Positions 36,604 to 44,929 of a stretch of DNA of 64,000 nucleotides are shown piece by piece; positions within the stretch are counted from its first letter, which is position 1; each line of letters begins with the position of its first letter. Source of the DNA: DAISKN01 sp963716925. Its GTDB lineage: Bacteria; Acidobacteriota; Vicinamibacteria; Marinacidobacterales; SMYC01. Below the pieces are notes generated by a model. That model did not search any database, was not told where the DNA came from, and was given only the letters and a program-made list of their open reading frames with translations. The DNA lies in assembly GCA_963716925.1 (NCBI GenBank), contig CAVQUX010000010.1, forward strand, positions 1,116,001-1,180,000, given 5' to 3'. Position numbers and translations under genes: made by a program.

Positions 36604-38187
36604 ATGAAAGGACGACGCGCCCTCATCAGCGTGGCCGACAAAGTCGGAGTCGCGGTGTTCGCCCGGGAGCTCGCTTCCCGCGGATACGAGGTGGTCTCGA
36701 GCGGCGGCACGGCGAAGCTCCTGGATGAAGCGGGGGTCCCGGTCAGGCGGGTTTCGGAGGTCACCGGCTCCCCCGAGATCCTCGGCGGCAGGGTGAAGAC
36801 GCTCCACCCCCGCATCCACGGCGGCATCCTCGCGCGCCGGCACCTGGATTCGGATCTGAAGGAGCTCGAGGCCCAGGAGATCGCCCCGGTCGATATCGTC
36901 GCGGTCAACTTCTATCCCTTCGAGAAGACGGTAGCCAAGGGAAGCCCGGTGGCCGAGATCCTGGAGAACATCGACATCGGCGGACCGACGATGCTCCGGG
37001 CCGCCGCCAAGAACTTCGAGCACGTTCTCGCGGTGACGGATCCCGCGGACTACGCGCTCGTGGTGCGGAAGCTCGACGAAGGGATCGATCTCGCCACGAG
37101 GCTCTATCTCGCCCGGAAGGCGTTCGAGGCGAGCGCAAGCTACGAGCAGGCGATAGCGTCGTTCCTGAGCGGGCTCGCGGCGGAACCATTGCGAGGGGAG
37201 GCGACGCTCACTCGGAGCGCCGGAGTCGCTTTTCCCGAGTCCCTGACCCTCCGCTTCGAGAAGGTCCAGGACCTGCGCTACGGCGAGAACCCGCACCAGG
37301 CCGCCGCGTTCTACCGCGACAGCCTCGGGGGGGATGCCGTCGGGATCGCGGGCTCGACCCAGCTCCACGGGAAGGAGCTCTCGTACAACAACATTCTCGA
37401 CCTCGACGCCGCGTGGCGCCTGGTGCGTGAGCTTCCTCCGGCGCGCGCGGCGGCGGCCGTCATCAAGCACACCAACCCCTGCGGCGCGGCGCTCGCGGAC
37501 GACCTTCGCGAGGCGTACGTGCGTGCGCGGGCGACGGACCCGGTCTCGGCCTTCGGCGGCATCGTGGCCCTGAGTCGCCCGGTGGATGTTGCGACCGCCG
37601 AGGAGCTCGCCTCGACGTTTCTGGAAGCGGTCGTCGCCCCCGGCTTCCATCCGCAGGCGATCGAGCTCCTCGCGCAGAAGAAGAATCTGCGCCTCATGAG
37701 GGTCGAGGATCCGGAGCCCCGGGGGTTTCGAGGCTTCAACCTGTGCCGGGTGCTCGGGGGGCTTCTGGTCCAGGATTGGGACCGGGAGGACGAGGAGGCG
37801 CTCGAGCTACGCGTCGTTACCGAGCGGCCTCCTACCGACGGAGAGATCGAGGCGCTCCGCTTCGCCTGGATCGTCGCGAAGCACGTCAAGTCGAACGCGA
37901 TCGTGCTGGCGCGCGAGGAGGCGGTAGTGGGCGTCGGCGCGGGTCAGATGAGCCGCGTCGACTCCTGCCGGATCGCCGTCGAGAAGGCGGGAGGCGCGGT
38001 CGAAAGGGCGGTCGCGGCCTCGGACGCGTTCTTTCCCTTTCGCGACGGGATCGACGTCCTCGCGGAAGCGGGCGTCGAGGCGATCGTTCAGCCGGGGGGC
38101 TCGGTGCGCGACGAAGAGGTCATCGCGGCCTGCAACGAGCGCGACGTCGCCATGGTCTTCACCGGAAGGCGCCACTTCCGGCACTGA
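36604..38187 (+). CDS. purH: Bifunctional AICAR formyltransferase / IMP cyclohydrolase
   Basis: Catalyses the last two steps of IMP synthesis. The 527-residue length is standard. The N-terminal cyclohydrolase domain (1 to about 150) has ALISVADKVGVAVFARELASRG, SSGGTAKLL, GGRVKTLHPRIHGGIL and VDIVAVNFYPF. The formyltransferase domain has LRYGENPHQAAAFY, LHGKELSYNNILDLDAAW, the catalytic KHTNPCGAAL, SAFGGIVAL and C-terminal DAFFPFRDGID...QPGGSVRDEEVIAACNE. It ends convergently with the heptose kinase gene, 40 bases apart, with a repeat-based hairpin between them. Confidence 0.97.
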   Translation: MKGRRALISVADKVGVAVFARELASRGYEVVSSGGTAKLLDEAGVPVRRVSEVTGSPEILGGRVKTLHPRIHGGILARRHLDSDLKELEAQEIAPVDIVAVNFYPFEKTVAKGSPVAEILENIDIGGPTMLRAAAKNFEHVLAVTDPADYALVVRKLDEGIDLATRLYLARKAFEASASYEQAIASFLSGLAAEPLRGEATLTRSAGVAFPESLTLRFEKVQDLRYGENPHQAAAFYRDSLGGDAVGIAGSTQLHGKELSYNNILDLDAAWRLVRELPPARAAAAVIKHTNPCGAALADDLREAYVRARATDPVSAFGGIVALSRPVDVATAEELASTFLEAVVAPGFHPQAIELLAQKKNLRLMRVEDPEPRGFRGFNLCRVLGGLLVQDWDREDEEALELRVVTERPPTDGEIEALRFAWIVAKHVKSNAIVLAREEAVVGVGAGQMSRVDSCRIAVEKAGGAVERAVAASDAFFPFRDGIDVLAEAGVEAIVQPGGSVRDEEVIAACNERDVAMVFTGRRHFRH

Positions 38188-38193
38188 GACCCG

Positions 38194-38255
38194 GAAGAAC
38201 GCAAAGACGCAAGGGAACCCCCTTTTCTTACTTTGCGCCTTCGCGGCCTTGCGCC
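38194..38255. repeat. Dispersed repeat, copy 3, in inverted arrangement between convergent genes
   Basis: GAAGAACGCAAAGACGCAAGG (38194-38214) faces CTTTGCGCCTTCGCGGCCTT...GCGCC (38231-38255), which is the same pattern reversed. The right arm also encodes the last residues of the heptose kinase. Paired, the arms would form a hairpin serving as a two-way terminator for purH and the kinase gene. Confidence 0.55.
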
Positions 38256-39235
38256 CGTGCGTTCGAATTTCCCGCGAGGAGCTCTTCGGGCAGAACCGTC
38301 GCAGTTCCCAGCTTTCCCACGGCGATTCCCGCGGCCCGGTTCGAAAGCTCCGCCGCGCGAGGGAGGCTCTCGCCGCAGGCCAGGGCGAGGGCGGCGGTCG
38401 CGATCACCGTGTCCCCGGCGCCGGTGACGTCGAATACCTCCCGGGCGGCGGCGGCGATGTGAAGCGCCGGGTGCGCGCGACGGAAGAGCGACATGCCTTG
38501 CTCTCCGCGAGTTATGAGGACCGCTTCGCAGTCGAGCTCCTCGAGGATCCTTCCCGCAGCCTCCTCGAGATCGCGCTCGGACCGGACGTCGATCCCGGTG
38601 AAGCGCTCCGCCTCGTTGAGGTTGGGAGTGACCAGCGTAACCCCCCGGTAGAGGCGGTAACGATGGACCTTGGGATCGACCAGGATCGGAACGCCGCGGT
38701 CCTTCGAAGCGGCGATGGCGCGATCGATGACCCGCGGAGTGAGAGCGCCCTTGGAATAGTCGGAGAGCACGAGCGCTTTCGAGCGCCGCACGAAGTCGTC
38801 GAGAAGGGCGATGCACCTCGCCTCGACCTCTCCCGTGATGTCGTCCGTCGATTCCCAGTCGGCGCGCACTACCTGTTGGCTATGGGCGATGATACGGGTC
38901 TTCACCGTGGTCCGGCGCGAGGAGTCGGAGAGAACCGCCTCCGAAGAAAGCCCGCGCTCGTCGAGCGCGCGCCTCAGGGTAGAGCCCGCCTCGTCGTTCC
39001 CGACGATCCCCAGGAGCAGCGGGGTTCCGCCGAGGCTCGCGAGATTCCGTGCGACGTTGGCCGCCCCGCCGAGGTGGTAGTCCTCGCGCTCGATCGTAAC
39101 CACGGGGACCGGAGCCTCGGGGGAGATCCGCGACACCCTTCCCCACACGAAGCGGTCCAGCATCATGTCGCCCACGACCCCGACGACGGTGCCGCGGGCC
39201 CGTCCGAGGAAGTCCGCGATGTCCGAGGCTTCCAT
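38228..39235 (-). CDS. rfaE1: D-glycero-beta-D-manno-heptose-7-phosphate kinase (RfaE1/HldE domain I type)
   Basis: PfkB-family kinase making heptose-1,7-bisphosphate in the ADP-L-glycero-D-manno-heptose pathway for LPS inner core. The 335-residue protein shows VVGDMMLDRFVWGRVSRISPEAPVPV, YHLGGAANVARNLASLGG, LLGIVGNDEAG, KTRIIAHSQQVVRADWE, LVLSDYSKGALT, DPKVHRYRLYRGVTLVTPNLNEAE and the catalytic VTGAGDTVIATAALAL. The cytidylyl/adenylyltransferase half of HldE is absent, so it is the stand-alone form. The ATG lies 5 bases after the O-antigen ligase stop, with AAGGAG upstream; an in-frame GTG at 39244 is possible. Confidence 0.93.
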   Translation of the reverse strand: MEASDIADFLGRARGTVVGVVGDMMLDRFVWGRVSRISPEAPVPVVTIEREDYHLGGAANVARNLASLGGTPLLLGIVGNDEAGSTLRRALDERGLSSEAVLSDSSRRTTVKTRIIAHSQQVVRADWESTDDITGEVEARCIALLDDFVRRSKALVLSDYSKGALTPRVIDRAIAASKDRGVPILVDPKVHRYRLYRGVTLVTPNLNEAERFTGIDVRSERDLEEAAGRILEELDCEAVLITRGEQGMSLFRRAHPALHIAAAAREVFDVTGAGDTVIATAALALACGESLPRAAELSNRAAGIAVGKLGTATVLPEELLAGNSNARAQGREGAK

Positions 39236-39240
39236 CGAAT

Positions 39241-40446
39241 TCACTCGCTCCTTTGCCGTTTCAGAATCGGCGGGATGCTCATCGCGAAGAGGAACAACAT
39301 CTGAAACTCGGAGTCGCCGAAGTTGTACTCGAAGAGACCGGCGACCAGCCCCGACAGCAGGACCGCGAGGGCGCCCGCGGCGAGCGCCCTCGACGTCCCG
39401 CGACTCGGAGTGCGCCGGAGCTCGCGGACGGCGAGCGCCAGGCTCGCGCCGACGAACCAGACGAAAACCGCGGCCGCGGGGAGCCCCCGTTCCGCAGCCA
39501 CCTGGATCAGGTTGTTGTGCAGATGAGGGTTGTCGTGCCGGACGGCATCCACCTCGACATAGATGGGGTAGACCTCCGCGACCATCTCCGGCCCGACCCC
39601 CAGCCAGGGGTGGTTCTTCACGATCCGCGAGCCGGCCTCGAGCATGTAAACGCGGTCCCAGCCGGAAGTGTCGGGACTCACCAGGGAGAGGATGCGCCGC
39701 TCGACGTCGCCCGAGAGCAGGACCGAGGCCACCGCCGCGAGAATCGGAGCGACGAGCGGGAGTCTCCAGTCTTTCAGGAAGAGCAGGAGCATCCCGGCGA
39801 CGACGGTGCCGATCCAGGCGCTCCGGGTGAGCGATAGGACGAGCGCGGCCTCGATCAGCAGGAAGCTTCCGAGAAAGAACCAACGATAGCGCGCCCGCGG
39901 GGACGAGAACAGGAAACCCGCCAGGCCGAGGAGTCCCACTCCCATGAGAAGCCCCGAGTAGGTCATGTAGTGGCCGACGAAGCCGTGAATTCTATGGTTG
40001 ATGTCCGAGAGATCGCCGAAGCGGTATTGCCACAATCCCACGAGGGCGCCGATGTCCCCGACGGCGACGAGCAGCGCCACCAGGCTCTCGAGCGTTTCCC
40101 CCTTGCGCACGGTGCTCACCAGAAGACAGGGCACGACCAGGAGCAGGAGCTCCTTGGTCGCCGGAAAGCTGGTGCGCGGGTCGAAGGAGAACCAGGCGGA
40201 CGCGAGCGTGAGCACCGCGTAGAGCGCGAAAGGAACGTCGTAGGGAAGCGAGTGCGCCCGCACTTCGTCGCGGGACAGCAGGTACAGCCAGAGGAGGACG
40301 AGAACCGCCAGCACGATCTGGGAGGCTGCGATCGAGATCTGGACGAGGGCGAGCCAGACGGCGATCCCGTAGACGAAAGACGACTCCCCGTTCAGAAAGC
40401 CGGACCGGCTGCGAGGAAAAAACCAGCTCCGGACTTCCGCGGTCAT
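39241..40446 (-). CDS. O-antigen ligase/polymerase family membrane protein
   Basis: A 401-residue inner-membrane protein with about ten helices; the very long open frame upstream of the ATG is antisense to the TPR gene and not coding. Wzy_C features: VGHYMTYSGLLMGVGLLG, SLTRSAWIGTVVAGMLLLFL, NHPWLGVGPEMV, and the large periplasmic loop with HLHNNLIQVAAERGLPAA ending in the conserved His-x-x-N/H region. The family joins O-chain to lipid A core (WaaL) or acts on other glycans. Downstream is the heptose kinase, supporting an LPS role. A second, TPR-fused member is at 6937-8970. Confidence 0.88.
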   Translation of the reverse strand: MTAEVRSWFFPRSRSGFLNGESSFVYGIAVWLALVQISIAASQIVLAVLVLLWLYLLSRDEVRAHSLPYDVPFALYAVLTLASAWFSFDPRTSFPATKELLLLVVPCLLVSTVRKGETLESLVALLVAVGDIGALVGLWQYRFGDLSDINHRIHGFVGHYMTYSGLLMGVGLLGLAGFLFSSPRARYRWFFLGSFLLIEAALVLSLTRSAWIGTVVAGMLLLFLKDWRLPLVAPILAAVASVLLSGDVERRILSLVSPDTSGWDRVYMLEAGSRIVKNHPWLGVGPEMVAEVYPIYVEVDAVRHDNPHLHNNLIQVAAERGLPAAAVFVWFVGASLALAVRELRRTPSRGTSRALAAGALAVLLSGLVAGLFEYNFGDSEFQMLFLFAMSIPPILKRQRSE

Positions 40447-40507
40447 GCGCGAGTAGCATATCAACGATCGGTGCCGTAAAGAGCCGGGCTGAAGCGAAGC
40501 CGAGAGG

Positions 40508-40513
40508 TATAAT
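40508..40513 (+). promoter_or_regulatory. Consensus -10 TATAAT upstream of the TPR protein gene
   Basis: TATAAT at 40508-40513, 17 bases before the ATG at 40531. No good -35 hexamer is present, so an activator or extended contacts may be needed. Confidence 0.4.
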
Positions 40514-40530
40514 CTGGGCTGAGAGGCTTC

Positions 40531-42447
40531 ATGAAAGATATTCCGCTCTGGTCCGCCGTCTGGGTCGTCCTCGCCGCGAGCGCCGCCGCCCAGGAGGCGC
40601 CCGCCCCCGGAGAGGCCTATTACTACTTCTGCCTCGGCCGCATGGCGGAGATGCAGATGCAAGCCGAGACCGCCATCTCCAACTACCAGCAGGCCATCCG
40701 TCTCGACCCGACGGCTCCGTATCCCCACGTGGCGCTCGCGGACCTCTATCAACGCACGCGCCAGGTCGACAAGGCGCTCGAGAGCGCCAAGCGGGCGGTC
40801 GAGCTCGGACCCGACGTCGCCGCCGCTCACCGGACGCTCGGTGAGGTCTACTTCACGCTTCTGAGAAACGGCGGGAGCCCGGAGCTCGCGCCCCTCGCCA
40901 TCCAGGCCTACCGCGAAACCATTCGGCTCGACCCGGGAGACGTCCAGACCCGAAGCTCTCTCGGAAGACTCCTGATCGCGAACCGGCAGCCGGCGGAAGC
41001 CGCCGTCCAGCTCGAGGAAGTGGTGCGACTCGAGCCCAGCGCCTACTACGACATGACGCTGCTCGCCCAGATCCGCCAGAACGAGGGGGACAGCGCTCGC
41101 GCCATACAGCTCCTGAAGCAGTCTCTCGCCGTCGAGCCGACCCAGCCCGAGGCCCGCGAGCGGCTTGCCGCGCTCCTTCAGGCCGAGCAGCGCTTCGGCG
41201 AGCTCGCGGATCTCTATCAAGGAGCGGTGCAGGGCGATCCGACCGACGTCGAAGCCCGGATCCGCTATGCCGACGCGCTCGCGAACGCCGGCCGCCTGGA
41301 CGAAGCCGCCTCCGAGTTCGAGGCGGCGCTCGAGGGAGACCCGGTGAACCTCATCGCCACCGTAGGTCTGGCGATGGTGAACCGGGAGCTCAAGAAATTC
41401 GACGAGGCGGAGAAGCTCCTCGAGAAGGTGCTCCAGTCGGAGCCGGGACACGTGCTCGCCCGCTACACCCTCGCGGGTATCTACGAGGAGAAGCGCGAGC
41501 TCGAGAAAGCCATCGTGGAGTGGAAGAAGCTTCTCGAGCTGCCGGCCGAAGGCGAGGACGCGAATTCGAAGCGCGCGGAGTACTGGGCCCATCTGGGGTT
41601 CGCCTACGGGGAGCTCGAGAGGCACGAGCTGTCGGTCGAGGCGTTCGAGAAGGCGAAAGACCTCTCGGGCGGAGACGAGCGCTACGACGTCTTCTATCTC
41701 CAGGCGCTGCTCGCGGCCGATCGCCCCGCCGATGCGCAGAGGTTTTTGGGGCAGGCTCTCGAGCGTCACCCATCGAGCTCGAGGCTCCTGCTCCTCGAGA
41801 CCCGGGTGCTGGACGCGAACGGGAAATCCGCCGAAGCCCTGCAGAAGGCCCTCGCGCTCTCGGCCGGAGAGCCCACCGACGAGATGCGGATCCAGGGTGT
41901 CGTCGACCTGTACCAGAGGCAGAAAGCCTTCGCCGAAGCCGAGGCCTTCCTTCGCGACAAGCTCGAGCGGATGCCGGACAACGTGGGCATCCTGTTCCAG
42001 CTGGGAGCGGTGCTCGAGCGGCAGAAGAAGTTCGACGAGGCCGAAGCCCGGTTCGAGAAGGTGCTCGAGCTCGAGCCCGACAGCGCCGCAACCCTGAACT
42101 ACCTCGGCTACATGCTCGCCGATCAGGGCGTCGAGCTGGATCAATCTCTCGACTACGTGACTCGCGCTCTCGCGCAGGATCCGCACAACGGGGCCTACCT
42201 GGACAGTCTCGGGTGGGTGTACTTCAAGATGGGCCGTCTGGACCTCGCCGAAGACAGCCTGTTGAAAGCGCTCAAGAGCCTCCGGCTGACGGGGGTGGTC
42301 TACGATCACCTGGGAGACCTCTACTTCCGAAAGGGCGATCGCAAGCAGGCGGTCGCTTACTGGCAGAAGGCGCTGGGTCAGGAAGACGACGAGCTCGAGA
42401 AGGACGCCGTGGTTCGCAAGATCGAGGAAGCCACCTCGCCCCGATGA
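40531..42447 (+). CDS. Exported tetratricopeptide-repeat protein
   Basis: A 638-residue protein with a signal peptide (LWSAVWVVLAASAAAQ) and TPR motifs throughout. Clear units include AETAISNYQQAIRLDPTAPYPHVALADLYQRT, DKALESAKRAVELGPDVAAAHRTLGEVY, FDEAEKLLEKVLQSEPGHVLARYTLAGIY, and the C-terminal AATLNYLGYMLADQG...AYLDSLGWVYFKMGRLDLAEDSL, which is common in diderm TPR lipoprotein-type proteins. It probably acts as a periplasmic scaffold for envelope assembly. The stop overlaps the LolB-like lipoprotein start by 4 bases, pointing to joint function. Confidence 0.9.
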   Translation: MKDIPLWSAVWVVLAASAAAQEAPAPGEAYYYFCLGRMAEMQMQAETAISNYQQAIRLDPTAPYPHVALADLYQRTRQVDKALESAKRAVELGPDVAAAHRTLGEVYFTLLRNGGSPELAPLAIQAYRETIRLDPGDVQTRSSLGRLLIANRQPAEAAVQLEEVVRLEPSAYYDMTLLAQIRQNEGDSARAIQLLKQSLAVEPTQPEARERLAALLQAEQRFGELADLYQGAVQGDPTDVEARIRYADALANAGRLDEAASEFEAALEGDPVNLIATVGLAMVNRELKKFDEAEKLLEKVLQSEPGHVLARYTLAGIYEEKRELEKAIVEWKKLLELPAEGEDANSKRAEYWAHLGFAYGELERHELSVEAFEKAKDLSGGDERYDVFYLQALLAADRPADAQRFLGQALERHPSSSRLLLLETRVLDANGKSAEALQKALALSAGEPTDEMRIQGVVDLYQRQKAFAEAEAFLRDKLERMPDNVGILFQLGAVLERQKKFDEAEARFEKVLELEPDSAATLNYLGYMLADQGVELDQSLDYVTRALAQDPHNGAYLDSLGWVYFKMGRLDLAEDSLLKALKSLRLTGVVYDHLGDLYFRKGDRKQAVAYWQKALGQEDDELEKDAVVRKIEEATSPR

Positions 42448-43274
42448 ACCCCCGCGCCCGGCGGTCCAAAGGGTTCTTCTTCGTCGTCTTCGTCCTCTTC
42501 TCGGTTCTATCGAGCTGCGCCCGATCTCCGCGGACGCCCGAGGCCCTTCCCCCGCCCGTGCCGATGGAGGCGGCCGAAGTCTCCTCTCTTCTCGCTGAGC
42601 TCACCCGTCAGGCGGAATCGGTGCGGCGCTATCAGGGGTTGGTAGGGGTGCGGGGCCGGGGTCCCGACGGGAGCTTCGACGCGCGGCTGGCGGTTTTCTT
42701 CGAGCGGCCCGATCGACTCCGTGTGGAGCTCCTGGGTGCTTTCGGGGGGACGCGCTGGAGCGCGGTCGCGACCCGGGAGGAGATCACCGCGTACTTTCCG
42801 GGACGCCGGCACTATCTCCGGGAGCCGGACGTCGCCGACGTGGTCGCGAGGCTCCTCGGACTGCGGCTTCGCACCGAGGACATGATGGCGGCTCTGTCCG
42901 GAGTGGGCCTTTCCATCGATTCCTCGTCGTCGGTCCTCGGCTATCGCCGCGGCGTCCGCCGCTTTCTCGAGATCGAAACGCCGTCCAGAAGGACTCTCGA
43001 GCTCGACGGCGACGGACAGGTGCTCGCCGCTCAGGCGGAGAGCTACCGCGTCGCCTATCCCGGCTCGTGGAAGAGTGGCGGTCGTTCGTTCCCCGACGAG
43101 CTCATCATCGAGAACGAGAGCCTGCGCGCGCGCCTCGAAGCCAAAGAGGTCGACGTGAACGTCCGGCTGGATCCCGAGACTTTCCTCCTCGAGATCCCCG
43201 CCGATGCCCTGCGTCTGCGTCCGGCGGAGATCGACGGGGAGTCGGTATTCGTCGTCGGTCGGGAGCCTCGATGA
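42444..43274 (+). CDS. LolA/LolB-like outer-membrane lipoprotein
   Basis: A 276-residue lipoprotein: signal FFFVVFVLFSVLSSCARS with lipobox Cys25. The mature part has the unclosed beta-barrel pattern of LolA/LolB (short strands such as LAVFFERPDRLRVELLGAFGG, EITAYFPGRRHYL, DELIIENESLRARLEAKEVDVNV). LolB receives lipoproteins from LolA and inserts them in the outer membrane. Length is larger than E. coli LolB, so a DUF4292-like relative is possible. Coupled by 4-base overlaps to the TPR gene before and ispE after, an arrangement reminiscent of lolB-ispE-prs in proteobacteria. Confidence 0.75.
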   Translation: MNPRARRSKGFFFVVFVLFSVLSSCARSPRTPEALPPPVPMEAAEVSSLLAELTRQAESVRRYQGLVGVRGRGPDGSFDARLAVFFERPDRLRVELLGAFGGTRWSAVATREEITAYFPGRRHYLREPDVADVVARLLGLRLRTEDMMAALSGVGLSIDSSSSVLGYRRGVRRFLEIETPSRRTLELDGDGQVLAAQAESYRVAYPGSWKSGGRSFPDELIIENESLRARLEAKEVDVNVRLDPETFLLEIPADALRLRPAEIDGESVFVVGREPR

Positions 43275-44185
43275 TCGCCCTCCGAGCCTATGCCAAGATA
43301 AACCTCGGGCTCGAGGTTCTCGGGAGGAGGGACGACGGATACCACGAGCTCCGGACGATCCTGCAGACGATCGATTTCCACGACGATCTCCGCTTCGAGG
43401 AGGCGGACTCGGGTATTCGCTTGACCACGAACCTGCCCTCGCTCGGCACCGGGAGGGAGAATCTCGTCTACCGCGCCGCGAGCCTGCTCGCCGAGAGCGC
43501 CGGTTGCGGTGGCGGGGCCTTTATCCATCTCGAAAAGCGCGTGCCTCCGGGCAAGGGCCTCGGCGGTGGAAGCTCGAATGCTGCGGCGACCCTCGTCGCC
43601 CTCGACCGGCTCTGGAGAACGCGTGCGTCGCCCGAGGATCTCCACCGGCTCGCGGCATCGATCGGCATGGACGTCCCGTTTTTTCTCCACGGGGGGACGG
43701 CGCTCGCCGTTTCTCGAGGCGACGAGGTCTACCCCCTCGAGGGGCCAGTCGACTTGCCCATCGTGTTGATACTGCCCGACTTTTCCATTTCGACCGCCGA
43801 AGCATATGGCAATTTGCGGTTGACAAATCGCGAACCCGGTCATAAACTCCTGCACTTCGCGTGGAACCTTCCCGAGGTTCCAGTAGGACTGAGAGACCTG
43901 GTGAACGAACTGGAGAGCGCGGCGGGAGATCGGTTCCAGTCCATACAAGACTACAAGCGACTCCTTCTGGATCTGGGTGCAACCGGCTCGATGATGTCGG
44001 GGAGCGGGTCCTCCGTATTCGGAATCTTTCATGATGAAGCCTCGGCCACGAACGCGGCGCGTTCGCTGGGCCTTCGCGGTATCCAGGCCATTGCCACCAA
44101 GACCCTCGGCGGCCGGGCCTGTCGAGCGGAGAGGCTGAAGCAGTTGGCATCTTTGGGTAACGATCGGAGCGAGGAGGAGGACTAG
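43271..44185 (+). CDS. ispE: 4-diphosphocytidyl-2-C-methyl-D-erythritol kinase
   Basis: GHMP kinase of the MEP isoprenoid pathway. 304 residues. Motif 1 AYAKINLGLEVLGRRDDGYHEL, the ATP loop VPPGKGLGGGSSNAAATL, SIGMDVPFFLHGGTALAVSRGD, and the C-terminal GSMMSGSGSSVFGIF are all present. The ATG overlaps the lipoprotein stop by 4 bases. IspD and IspF of the same pathway are also in the window (53251-54466), and prs follows downstream as in many bacteria. Confidence 0.96.
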   Translation: MIALRAYAKINLGLEVLGRRDDGYHELRTILQTIDFHDDLRFEEADSGIRLTTNLPSLGTGRENLVYRAASLLAESAGCGGGAFIHLEKRVPPGKGLGGGSSNAAATLVALDRLWRTRASPEDLHRLAASIGMDVPFFLHGGTALAVSRGDEVYPLEGPVDLPIVLILPDFSISTAEAYGNLRLTNREPGHKLLHFAWNLPEVPVGLRDLVNELESAAGDRFQSIQDYKRLLLDLGATGSMMSGSGSSVFGIFHDEASATNAARSLGLRGIQAIATKTLGGRACRAERLKQLASLGNDRSEEED

Positions 44186-44251
44186 AGGTGATGCTCTCAG
44201 GCGCCTCCACCTTGCCGCGGGCGGGAGCCGCCCGTTCGTTCCCCGCTACCC

Positions 44252-44308
44252 GTGCCAGCCGCGTCATCCGTGCCGGCGCCATCCGTGCCGGCGCCATCCG
44301 TACCAGCG
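44252..44308 (+). repeat. 15-base tandem repeat before spoVG
   Basis: GTGCCGGCGCCATCC occurs twice in tandem (44270-44284 and 44285-44299), with degenerate copies on either side (from 44252, and GTACCAGCG from 44300). It occupies the untranslated stretch between ispE and spoVG, ending about 14 bases before the spoVG start. Confidence 0.75.
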
Positions 44309-44321
44309 AAGGAGAGCTCCG

Positions 44322-44663
44322 ATGGAAATCACCGAGGTTCGGATATTTCCCGTCGACGACGACAAACTGAAAGCGTTCGTCTCGATCATCCTCGACGACT
44401 GCTTCGTCATCAGCGACATCAAGATCATCCACGGCCCCAAGGGGCTGTTCGTCTCCATGCCGAGCAAGAAACGCAAGGACGGCACGTTCCGGGACATCGC
44501 CCATCCGCTCAACAGCGATACCCGGCGGATGATGGAGGAGCAAATCCTGGCGCGCTATCGCAGCGACGTGACCCAGGCCTCGCGTCTCGAGCCCCGCATT
44601 CTGGGTGAGGGAGGCCTCTCGCCCGAGCCGCGGCGCGCGGCGCCTCCGGCCAGCGTGGAATGA
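44322..44663 (+). CDS. spoVG: SpoVG family regulator
   Basis: Small (113-residue) protein; SpoVG homologues bind nucleic acids and regulate septation or gene expression post-transcriptionally in many bacteria, not only spore formers. The core MEITEVRIFPVDDDKLKAFV, FVISDIKIIHGPKGLFVSMPSKK, DGTFRDIAHPLNSDTRRMMEE is a full SpoVG domain; the last 25 residues are a variable Pro/Arg-rich tail. AAGGAGAG precedes the ATG. It follows ispE after a gap holding tandem repeats and precedes tRNA-Gln and prs; spoVG-prs adjacency is also known in Bacillus. Confidence 0.94.
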   Translation: MEITEVRIFPVDDDKLKAFVSIILDDCFVISDIKIIHGPKGLFVSMPSKKRKDGTFRDIAHPLNSDTRRMMEEQILARYRSDVTQASRLEPRILGEGGLSPEPRRAAPPASVE

Positions 44664-44700
44664 CCGCCGGTCGCTACTCCGTATAGAAATTCACCCAGGT

Positions 44701-44744
44701 CCGGGCCGGCGCCATCAGCCGCGCCGATAGCCGGCGGCGCCCGG
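44701..44744 (+). terminator. Probable hairpin terminator after spoVG
   Basis: CCGGGCCGGCGCC and GGCGCCCGGG can pair with a small bulge around a loop that itself contains CGCGCC/GGCGGC; GGTTTCGTT follows. It lies about 37 bases past the spoVG stop and before the tRNA-Gln gene. Confidence 0.4.
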
Positions 44745-44809
44745 GCGGTTTCGTTGATAAGATGAGGGCGCCTGGCGTCGCGGGCTCCGTTGGAGGCCCG
44801 AGGTACCGG

Positions 44810-44884
44810 TGGGGCGTGGCCAAGCGGTAAGGCACCGGGCTTTGAACCCGGTATTCGAAGGTTCGAATCCTTCCGCCCCAGCCA
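44810..44884 (+). tRNA. tRNA-Gln (anticodon TTG)
   Basis: Cloverleaf with acceptor stem TGGGGCG (44810-44816) pairing with CGCCCCA (44874-44880), D arm GGCC AAGCGGTAA GGCA, anticodon stem-loop CCGGG CTTTGAA CCCGG giving TTG, T arm with GGTTCGAATCC, G discriminator and an encoded CCA (44882-44884). The U1-A72 pair is typical of bacterial tRNA-Gln. Confidence 0.97.
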
Positions 44885-44929
44885 GTCGGCGTTGCGGAAT
44901 CAACCTTAAATAGAGAGAGACGACGGCAC

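Noticed and set aside
40447..42309. Upstream extension of the second O-antigen ligase by about 620 codons
   Set aside because: It is antisense to the TPR gene; the ligase family begins at the ATG at 40446.
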